From Actinocatenispora comari (GTDB taxonomy: Bacteria; Actinomycetota; Actinomycetes; Mycobacteriales; Micromonosporaceae), in contig NZ_BOPO01000124.1 of the NCBI RefSeq assembly GCF_017312725.1, positions 1-64,000 on the forward strand: 64,000 nt of DNA, read 5' to 3'. Shown here piece by piece: positions 57,050 to 64,000 of the stretch; positions within the stretch are counted from its first letter, which is position 1; every line of letters begins with the position of its first letter. Both the position numbers and the translations under genes were made by a program. Below the pieces are notes generated by a model, which searched no databases, had not been told where the DNA came from, and saw only the letters and a list, made by a program, of their open reading frames with translations.

Positions 57050-57184
57050 GCTTGCGCGAATCGCCCCCGGCGGCGCCGTCGAGCGGCACACAATGAGGGC
57101 ACCCAGGCACTTCCCGCTGGTACCGGGTGGCACGGTCGCCGTCCGTGCGCATGCCGGTACCGCGACAGCAGAGAGTAGGAACAG

Positions 57185-57220
57185 CAAGGGAGGCACCGGC
57201 ACCCGCCGGTGCCTCCCTTG
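57185..57220. terminator. Perfect 16-bp hairpin between convergent genes
   Basis: CAAGGGAGGCACCGGC at 57185-57200 pairs with 57205-57220 around ACCC, ending in CCCTTG followed by TCGCT. A strong terminator for the Hsp70-fusion gene. Confidence 0.85.
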
Positions 57221-57256
57221 TCGCTGTCCCCGCCGCTTCCGGGAGCGGACACGCGA

Positions 57257-57288
57257 GCGGGGCACCGGCCCGAAGGCCGATGCCCCGC
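57257..57288 (-). terminator. Hairpin terminator of the MsiK-type gene
   Basis: GCGGGGCA pairs with TGCCCCGC, and inside it CGGCC with GGCCG around CGAA, with one internal mismatch; 19 nt beyond the stop of the leftward gene. Confidence 0.7.
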
Positions 57289-57307
57289 AAGGCTCGAACG
57301 CGGTGGG

Positions 57308-58399
<1,092 letters not shown>

Positions 58400-58630
58400 G
58401 GTGATGGCGTCCTTTCACCGGCAGGTACGTGCCGGACGATCCGAGTGAAAGACCGCACAGCCGCGCCGAAGGCGGTGTGCTGTCGCCAACATAGCCGCTG
58501 GCCCTGTGAATGAACAGAGCGCGTACGAGCGGTGCCGCGCCGCTGACTCGCCGTACGACGGGGGTGGTCGCCCGCCGGTGATTCGCCACCGCCGGGCCCG
58601 CGCGTCCGGAATGTCACCGAACGCTCCTGG

Positions 58631-58703
58631 AGCCGCCTGTCGGCCTCGAACCGACGACCTACGCTTTACAAGAGCGTCGCTCTACCAACTGAGCTAAGGC
58701 GGC
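58631..58703 (-). tRNA. tRNA-Thr (anticodon TGT)
   Basis: On the minus strand: acceptor GCCGCCT pairs with AGGCGGC, D arm GCTCAGTTGGTAGAGC, anticodon stem ACGCT/AGCGT with loop CTTGTAA (anticodon TGT), T arm GTCGG-TTCGAGG-CCGAC. Length 73 nt; CCA is not encoded. Confidence 0.95.
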
Positions 58704-58716
58704 AAACGCGACCAGT

Positions 58717-59529
58717 CTAAGGCCTCGGACCAGTGCGGTCGTACTCATGGGTGCCGGCCTGTCGGGCGCCGCGGTGCCGGCCGGCGCGCAGTTCGACCAG
58801 GCGGGCCAGCCGATCCCCCGAGCGGGTGGCCCGGAGCCAGACGCGGTTTCCGACCGACACCCGCAGCGCCAGCCGGCCGACCCGGATCGTTTCGCTCGGG
58901 AAGGTGCGCGGGTTCGGGGCGGTGCCCGGCTCGGCGACCGTCACCGCGGCTACGTCGCCCACCTCCGACCAGCTCGCTCGGTCGACCCAGCGAGCCTCGC
59001 TGCCCCAGTGTCGCAGCCGGACGCGCCTGGTCACGCCCACCTCGTCCAGCCCGACCAGCAGCCGGAAGCCGGAGCCGAGTGGCCAGGTCAGCGCGAGCGG
59101 ACTGGCGGCAAGGTCGGCCGGGTCCGCGGCGAGGACCGGCCGCAGGCAGAGGTGCCGCAGCACGGTGCACAGCAGCCAGGCGCCGCACGCACCGGCGACC
59201 CCGGCGGCGGTGGTGGCCAGCATCCAGGACGGGGTGTGCCCGGCGCCGTCGGCCGCGCGATCGGCGCCGAACCCGGCGAGCCCTCCGCCGACCAGCATCG
59301 CGATCCACCGGCCGGACCTGCCCCACTCGTCGGTGTCGTTCCAGTGCCGGCCCAGTTGCACCGCAGCCAGCACGAGCAGTACCGCGGCCACGGCGAGCGC
59401 CGGTGCCGCGGCAGGTCGCCGCGTGGCCATCGACGCCAGTACGACGACGAGGATCGCCGGCGGCAACAGCTGCAGGATCACGACGAAGGCCCTGATCAAC
59501 GACAGTCTGGTACGAAACGCGGCCCGCAT
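58717..59529 (-). CDS. Membrane protein of unknown function
   Basis: A 270-residue protein with four hydrophobic segments (LIRAFVVILQLLPPAILVVV, ALAVAAVLLVLAAVQLG, WIAMLVGGGLAGFGA, LATTAAGVAGACGAWLLCTV) followed by a soluble C-terminal beta-rich part (WPLGSGFRLLVGLDEVGVTR, RVGRLALRVSVGNRVWLRAT). No family recognised. ATG 59529 lies 6 nt after TACGGT (leaderless); the long frame upstream is a shadow of the flavoprotein gene. Confidence 0.75.
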   Translation of the reverse strand: MRAAFRTRLSLIRAFVVILQLLPPAILVVVLASMATRRPAAAPALAVAAVLLVLAAVQLGRHWNDTDEWGRSGRWIAMLVGGGLAGFGADRAADGAGHTPSWMLATTAAGVAGACGAWLLCTVLRHLCLRPVLAADPADLAASPLALTWPLGSGFRLLVGLDEVGVTRRVRLRHWGSEARWVDRASWSEVGDVAAVTVAEPGTAPNPRTFPSETIRVGRLALRVSVGNRVWLRATRSGDRLARLVELRAGRHRGARQAGTHEYDRTGPRP

Positions 59530-59535
59530 TCGGCC

Positions 59536-59541
59536 ACCGTA
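59536..59541 (-). promoter_or_regulatory. -10 (TACGGT) of a leaderless membrane-protein gene
   Basis: Ends 6 nt before ATG 59529 on the minus strand. Confidence 0.45.
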
Positions 59542-59579
59542 GCGGCCCGCTGCCACTCGGTGATCATCGGCGTGCCCGC

Positions 59580-59655
59580 CGCCCAGCGGGACGGCCGGGC
59601 GATCGCGTGTCGTCATCCGCCCAGCGGGACGGCCCGGCGATCGCGTGTCGTCATC
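59580..59655 (+). repeat. 38-bp tandem duplication
   Basis: CGCCCAGCGGGACGGCC opens both units (59580 and 59618), each ending CGATCGCGTGTCGTCATC; a partial third unit follows. The repeat lies in the 157-nt spacer behind the flavoprotein gene. Confidence 0.8.
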
Positions 59656-59686
59656 CGCCGAACCGGCGGTGGTGGGTCGGGCTGGG

Positions 59687-61006
59687 TCAGCTGTGCAGGA
59701 GGGTGGCGCAGGCGTGCAGGGCGCTGCGGACGGCGCCTTCGAGGCTGGGGCTGGCGAGCCAGTCGCCGGCGAGCTGGATCCGGTCGGCGCGATGGGTACC
59801 GGCACGCAGCGCGGCGTCGCGCGCGTGCAGCCGGCGCAGCCAGCCGACGCCGAACAGCGGCACGCCGTACCGGTGGCGGACCACCGACCAGCCGAGGATG
59901 TCGCCGAGCGGCTGGCCGAGCAACCGCTCCGCCTCGGCCAGCAGCAGCGAGCGGATCGGCCGGTCCGGCTCGTCCAGCAACTCGGCGCCGAGCTGCGGCG
60001 ACGCGCAGACCGCCAGGCCGCCGCGACCGTCCGGCACCTGCCCGGTACCGCGGATCTCCAGCGGTTCGACCCCGGCGAGCGGGTGCCGGCCGGGACCGAC
60101 CGGGCTGACCGGGTGCGGCACCGGCGCCGGCGCGGCCAGCGCGACGTGCAGCAGTACCGCCGGGGAGAACGTCGCGTCGTCGGCGAGCGACCGGTCCGGG
60201 TGGTCGGCCGGCAGCAGCGCGGTGCCGAGCGACGGCGGGCCGGCCAGTACCACGGCGTCGGCGGTGACGGTGTCGCCGCCGGCGGTGTCGACGTGCACCC
60301 GGTCGCCGTCCGGCCGCAGCGCCACGACGGTCGTGTCGTACCGGACGTCCAGCGCCGCGGCGACCGACTCCCACAACGTGCCGAGGCCACCGCGCGGGCA
60401 GTACAGGTGGGCACCGGGCGCGGCGGCGACCTGCGCCAGGGCGACGGCCCGGGAGGTGCGGTCGGCCGGCGAGAGCATCAGTGCGTCGAGCGTCGCCGGC
60501 AGGATCCGCTCCGCGTAGTCGCGGCCGACGTGCGCGGCGAACCAGCTGGCGGCGTCCTCGTCGTCCAGGTCGGTGGCGGCGGCCAGGTCACCCCAGCGCG
60601 GCGCGGACGCGGCCAGCCGGGTGCCGAGGCCGGCCAGCCGGCGTCGGGTGGACGCGGACAGCAGCGGGGTGCGCAGCATCGCCGCGGCACCGGTCGGCAG
60701 CGGGTGCCGGCGGCCGTCCAGGACGATCCGGCTGTCCATCGGCAGCCGGACCAGCTCGCGCCGGCCGAGGCCGACCTGCCGGGCGAGATAGCGGGTGGAG
60801 CGGTAGAAGGAGGCGATGAACTCGGCGCCCCGGTCGAACCGCCAGGCCTGGCCGTCGACCCGCAGCTCGGCGACGCCGGAGCGGCCGCCGGGCCGGGGAT
60901 CTCGCTCCAGCACGGTCACCGCGGCACCGGCCGTGGTCAGGGCGCGCGCCGCGGTCAGCCCGGCGGGGCCGGCGCCGACCACCACCACCCGTCGAGGTAC
61001 CGCCAT
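59687..61006 (-). CDS. FAD-dependent amine oxidase/protoporphyrinogen oxidase-like protein
   Basis: A 439-residue flavoprotein. The dinucleotide motif is VVVVGAGPAGLTAARAL (7-23), followed by TVLERDPRPGGRSGV and FDRGAEFIASFYRSTRYLAR of the amine-oxidase superfamily. The C-terminal FAD contact is IQLAGDWLASPSLEGAVRSA. The closest style is HemY/crtI-like NAD(P)-binding oxidoreductases; no heme or carotenoid genes flank it, so the substrate is open. ATG 61006 is used; ATGs at 61015 and 61018-61033 lie in frame and none has a clear SD. Confidence 0.85.
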   Translation of the reverse strand: MAVPRRVVVVGAGPAGLTAARALTTAGAAVTVLERDPRPGGRSGVAELRVDGQAWRFDRGAEFIASFYRSTRYLARQVGLGRRELVRLPMDSRIVLDGRRHPLPTGAAAMLRTPLLSASTRRRLAGLGTRLAASAPRWGDLAAATDLDDEDAASWFAAHVGRDYAERILPATLDALMLSPADRTSRAVALAQVAAAPGAHLYCPRGGLGTLWESVAAALDVRYDTTVVALRPDGDRVHVDTAGGDTVTADAVVLAGPPSLGTALLPADHPDRSLADDATFSPAVLLHVALAAPAPVPHPVSPVGPGRHPLAGVEPLEIRGTGQVPDGRGGLAVCASPQLGAELLDEPDRPIRSLLLAEAERLLGQPLGDILGWSVVRHRYGVPLFGVGWLRRLHARDAALRAGTHRADRIQLAGDWLASPSLEGAVRSALHACATLLHS

Positions 61007-61151
61007 GGCACCCATCATGCCGTGGCCGCGCACCCGGCCGAGGCACGCCCCGGCGCGGTGCCACCACCGGAGTACCGGACCGGCGGTGACACCACGCGGC
61101 GCCGAACACCCCGGCGGCTGCTGGCGTCCTGCCCGGGGACGTGCCGGTGGG

Positions 61152-61988
61152 TCAGGATGCGACGGCCGGTTCCGGCTCGCCGGCGGGTTCGGTGTCGTCG
61201 GCGCCGGGGTAGCCGGCGAGCTCGCGTTCCAGCTCGGCCAGCCGGGCGCGCAGCGCCTCCGCCTCGGCCTGCTTGGCGGCGCGGTGCTCGTCGATGACCG
61301 CTTCGACCGCGCCGGTGATCGACTCGATGTCGATCGCCTGGGCGACCGCGTGCCCGGCGGTCACCGGCAGCGCGGTCGGCTTGACCAGCTTGCGCGAGCC
61401 GTGACTCGCCTCGACGGTGGCGCCGTCGCCGGCGACGGTCACGGTGATCACGACGTCGCCGGCGTTGCCGCGGGCGGCCTTCTTCGCCGCGGTCTTGGCC
61501 GGGCGGCCGCGCCGGGCCGGTGTCGCCGTGCCGGTCGGCTCGCCCTCGGCGTCGCCGGCGCCGCGCTCGGCATCCGACGCCGCCGCACCGCTGGTCGGTG
61601 CCGGCCCACCGGCCGCGTCGGCGCCGGTCGAGGCGTCGGCCGGGCCGGTGCTCGAGGTGCCGGCGGTCGGGTCGGTGTCCGTCGTGGCGGGCTCGGTGTC
61701 GGGGGCGGTCGCGGCGGTGCGGGCGATGACGTCGGCGCGACCGCGCGGTACGACGGCGAGCACCGCGGTGGGTAGCCGGACGTCCTGCTCGGATCCGTCC
61801 CGGGTGATGCGCACCGTGCACGGCAGGTCGGCGTCCGGGTCGTGGTCGACCAGGACCCCCTTGGTACCGGCGGGAATCTCACCGTGTGCGGTGTGCACCG
61901 CGACCCTGGGCTGCTCGCCTCGCCCCAGCGCGGTGACCAGGGCGTGCAGGTCACGGTCGCTGAGCTGATCGGTGGAACCAGCGCTCAC
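61152..61988 (-). CDS. Lys/Ala-rich protein, DUF6319-like
   Basis: A 278-residue soluble protein in three parts: an N-terminal domain (DLHALVTALGRGEQPRVAVH, VRITRDGSEQDVRLPTAV), a Thr/Ala/Asp-rich disordered middle ending in RRGRPAKTAAKKAARG, an AT-hook- or histone-tail-like basic patch, and a C-terminal domain (VVITVTVAGDGATVEASHGS, EAVIDEHRAAKQAEAEALRA) that is partly coiled coil. The layout resembles DUF6319 as I recall it. DNA binding is a guess from the basic patch. GTG start with GAAAGGA 6 nt upstream. Confidence 0.75.
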   Translation of the reverse strand: MSAGSTDQLSDRDLHALVTALGRGEQPRVAVHTAHGEIPAGTKGVLVDHDPDADLPCTVRITRDGSEQDVRLPTAVLAVVPRGRADVIARTAATAPDTEPATTDTDPTAGTSSTGPADASTGADAAGGPAPTSGAAASDAERGAGDAEGEPTGTATPARRGRPAKTAAKKAARGNAGDVVITVTVAGDGATVEASHGSRKLVKPTALPVTAGHAVAQAIDIESITGAVEAVIDEHRAAKQAEAEALRARLAELERELAGYPGADDTEPAGEPEPAVAS

Positions 61989-62188
61989 GCTCGTCCTTTC
62001 CTTCGGTGGTGGCACGGGGAACGACGTCCCGCGGCCGCAGAGGTCGGACCGACCTCCGGTACGACAGTGTGGAACGACCTTCGCACAGGCGTACGACACG
62101 ACGCCCGCACGGGGTGGCCGACCTCGATACTGCCGGTGAGCCGGCTGGTGCCGCGGCCGGTACCGCCGGGACCACCGGTACGGGTAGC

Positions 62189-63166
62189 TCAGCGGGCGCG
62201 GGCGAGCGTCACCGCGAAGCGGTCGGCGGTGTCCGGCCACCACTGCTCGACGGTGAACCCGGCGGCGGCGAGTTCCGCGGTGATCCCGGCCCGGTGGAAC
62301 CGGGTGGAGACGGCCGTGCACAGCAGTTCGCCCGCGGTGAACGAGATCGTCAGGTCGACCGCGGCGAGCGTCACGTCGATCGGCCGGGTCGCGCGCAGCA
62401 GCAACTGCACCCACTCGTGCTCGGCGTCCCAACGCACCACGTGCTCGAACGCCTCGACCGGGAAGTCCGCGCCGAGCGCGCGGTTGAGTACCCGCAGCAC
62501 GTTGCGGTTGAACTCGGCGGTGCGCCCGTCGGGATCCTGGTACGCGCGGACCATCGTGTCCGGGTCGGTGACCAGGCCGACGCCGAGCAGCAGCGCGTTC
62601 CCGGGCGCGAGCACCGCGCGCAGTCCGCACAGCAGCTGTGCCCGGTCGGGTGGGAGCAGGTTGCCGATGGTGCCGCCGAGGAACAGGACCAGCCGGTTCT
62701 CGCCGGTCGGCAGCGCGTCGAGGTGCCGGGTGAAGTCGCCGACGATCGAGTGGATGGCGAGCCACGGGTACCGGGCGGACAGCGTCGCGGCGGCCGACGC
62801 GAGCGCGCTCTCCGACACGTCGAAGCCGACGAAGCGGCGCAGCGTGCCGTGCTCGTGCCCGGCCTCGATGATCAGCCGGGTCTTCGTCGACGCGCCGGAA
62901 CCCAGCTCGATCAGGGTGCGGACGTCGGTGTCGGCGGCGATCCGGGCGGCGTGCGTGGCGAGCACCGTCCACTCGGCCTGGGCCAGGTAGTAACCGGGTG
63001 CGTGGCTCAGCTCGTCGAACAGCATGCTGCCGTGCGCGTCGTAGAACCAGGTCGGCCGCAGCCACTTCGGGCGCTCGGTCAGCCCGGCGACCGCGTCCGC
63101 GCGCAGCGCCCGGGTCCGCTCGTCGGGCCCGAGCCGGACGTCGCAGGTCGGCCGCTCGCTCAGCAC
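62189..63166 (-). CDS. egtD: L-histidine N(alpha)-methyltransferase EgtD
   Basis: A 325-residue SAM enzyme trimethylating histidine to hercynine, the first step of ergothioneine synthesis. Diagnostic stretches: KWLRPTWFYDAHGSMLFDEL, SHAPGYYLAQAEWTVL, LIELGSGASTKTRLIIEAG (SAM loop), FVGFDVSESAL, LVLFLGGTIGNLLPPDR and VLRVLNRALGADFPVEAFEH. Genes egtA, egtB, egtC and egtE are not next to it in this window; the gene to its 5' side is on the other strand. GTG start with GGGGGTGG upstream. Confidence 0.92.
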   Translation of the reverse strand: MLSERPTCDVRLGPDERTRALRADAVAGLTERPKWLRPTWFYDAHGSMLFDELSHAPGYYLAQAEWTVLATHAARIAADTDVRTLIELGSGASTKTRLIIEAGHEHGTLRRFVGFDVSESALASAAATLSARYPWLAIHSIVGDFTRHLDALPTGENRLVLFLGGTIGNLLPPDRAQLLCGLRAVLAPGNALLLGVGLVTDPDTMVRAYQDPDGRTAEFNRNVLRVLNRALGADFPVEAFEHVVRWDAEHEWVQLLLRATRPIDVTLAAVDLTISFTAGELLCTAVSTRFHRAGITAELAAAGFTVEQWWPDTADRFAVTLARAR

Positions 63167-63326
63167 GCCGCCACCCCCGCAGCCATGAACTCACGGTACG
63201 GCCCGGCGGAACGGCAGCGGTGAGGTTGCGGTGGTTCACCGGCCCGGCCGAGGCGTGAATGCCGGGCCCCGGGTGTGCTGGTACCGCCGCTGCCGGGTTG
63301 CGGCCGGTGGGTGGTTGTGCCATCGG

Positions 63327-63332
63327 TAGGCT
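63327..63332 (+). promoter_or_regulatory. -10 (TAGGCT) of a leaderless small gene
   Basis: Ends 7 nt before ATG 63340; no SD. Confidence 0.5.
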
Positions 63333-63339
63333 GCGGCTC

Positions 63340-63528
63340 ATGTCTGCGCACCGCACCCGACTGATGTGCCAGTTGTGCCGGAGTACGGGCGTGGTCTGGG
63401 CACCGAAGATGGCGGTGCAGTGGGGCAGCCGGGAGACGTTCTCGCTGGCCGCGCCGACCCGCTGCCCGGAGTGCCAGGGCACCGGCTGGTTCGAGCTGGC
63501 CCGGGAGAACGCGAACGGCACCGGCTGA
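63340..63528 (+). CDS. Small zinc-finger protein (two CxxC)
   Basis: A 62-residue protein with CQLCRSTGVV and CPECQGTGWFE, a pair of CxxCxxTG motifs like one DnaJ-type zinc unit or rubredoxin-like knuckle. Probably binds one zinc; function unknown. The ATG is supported by the leaderless core at 63327. Confidence 0.7.
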   Translation: MSAHRTRLMCQLCRSTGVVWAPKMAVQWGSRETFSLAAPTRCPECQGTGWFELARENANGTG

Positions 63529-63654
63529 TCGTGGGTCGCACCGGCGGTGCGACCCGGGGCCGGGCAGCCGTCGTCCGGTCGTACCGGGTGACAGTGGACA
63601 CCGTCCGGTCGGGTCGGCGGGCGGGATCGGGGTCCGGCGTTGAACGATGGGACC

Positions 63655-64000
63655 GTGACCTCCGTCGATGCCCGGTCCAGCGTGATCGGCGAGTACACCC
63701 CGGATCCGCGCCGGTGGCGCGCGCTGACGGTGTGCCTGATCGCCGGGTTCATGACGCTGTTGGACGTCAGCATCGTCAATGTCGCGTTGCCGTCCATGCA
63801 GGACGGGTTGCACGCCACCGCCTCCGACCTGTCCTGGGTGATCTCCGGGTACGCGTTGACGTTCGGGCTGGTGCTGGTGGCGGCCGGCCGGCTGGGCGAC
63901 GACCGCGGGCGGAAGCGGATGTTCCTGGCCGGGCTGGTGCTGTTCACCGCGACCAGCGCGCTCGCCGGCGCGGCCACCTCCGGTACCTGGCTGGTGGTGG
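63655..64000 (+). CDS. DHA2-type MFS transporter, 5' part (runs off window)
   Basis: The first 115 codons of a drug:H+ antiporter: GFMTLLDVSIVNVALPSMQD is the DHA2 motif-D region, then WVISGYALTFGLVLVAAGRL and GDDRGRKRMFLAGLVLF (motif A). GTG start 6 nt after an AACGAT hexamer; GGGA lies only 3 nt away, so it may be leaderless. The gene is cut by the window edge and is not broken. Confidence 0.88.
   Translation, partial: MTSVDARSSVIGEYTPDPRRWRALTVCLIAGFMTLLDVSIVNVALPSMQDGLHATASDLSWVISGYALTFGLVLVAAGRLGDDRGRKRMFLAGLVLFTATSALAGAATSGTWLVV

Noticed and set aside
59607-60518. Plus-strand open frame opposite the flavoprotein gene
   Set aside because: Ser/Pro/Arg-rich shadow without motifs; the minus strand has a full FAD-binding protein.

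Overview
The window is very GC-rich (roughly 70-75% by eye), uses many GTG starts and carries actinobacterial hallmarks: MsiK-type sugar ATPase, EgtD, EfeUOB with an iron box of the IdeR/DtxR type, tRNAs without encoded CCA, and many apparently leaderless genes with a TANNNT hexamer 6-8 nt before the start codon. It is most likely a chromosomal segment of a filamentous actinomycete (Micromonosporaceae- or Streptomyces-like); the genus cannot be fixed from sequence alone.

Layout. 288-8564: a compact biosynthetic locus of two divergent operons around an HK97-fold shell protein that best fits a family 3 ('natural-product') encapsulin. Leftward: DegT/DnrJ aminotransferase, sulfotransferase, SDR oxidoreductase. 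Rightward: encapsulin, ATP-grasp ligase, acyl-CoA/adenylate ligase, MFS exporter. Most junctions overlap by 4 nt. No PKS, NRPS or carrier protein is present. This is the most interesting part of the window. 8664-12352: GDPD phosphodiesterase with a C-terminal lamin-tail-like domain, a small unknown protein, and a secreted GH27 alpha-galactosidase with an inserted carbohydrate-binding-like module. 12500-23320: a broken Phd-type antitoxin, then two copies of the same divergent pair of membrane-anchored proteins (12687-15227 and 20725-23320) flanking a catabolic cassette (LysR regulator, D-cysteine desulfhydrase-like PLP enzyme, M20 amidohydrolase, DUF3311 plus sodium:solute symporter).

23342-31656: M48 protease with a zinc ribbon, YdeI-like protein, a short decayed stretch (DUF6980, DUF4265, two gene fragments), a methyltransferase, and a leftward operon DUF969-DUF979-pyroglutamyl peptidase-DUF2891-Smr. 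31788-41788: serine hydrolase with a membrane tail, SH3/NlpC-like secreted protein, isochorismatase-like and metallo-beta-lactamase-fold hydrolases, VOC protein, CPBP protease, alpha/beta hydrolase, tRNA-Ser(TGA), L,D-transpeptidase and a large secreted DUF11-type protein. 42045-46612: class 3 asparaginase and the iron-regulated efeUOB operon. 46642-54022: MFS transporter, spermidine-synthase-like protein, quinone oxidoreductase, a large inverted repeat element, IclR regulator, cysS-rlmB.

54254-64000: an Hsp70-transmembrane-beta-propeller fusion, MsiK-type ATPase, tRNA-Thr(TGT), a membrane protein, an amine-oxidase/protoporphyrinogen-oxidase-like flavoprotein, a Lys/Ala-rich protein, EgtD, a small zinc-finger protein and the start of a DHA2 MFS transporter cut by the window edge.

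Non-coding structure is notable: a dispersed repeat made of two covarying hairpins (1-70, 50137-50365, 50598-50775), an over-represented palindrome TCCAC(A/T)GTGGA scattered through genes and spacers, and many strong hairpin terminators.
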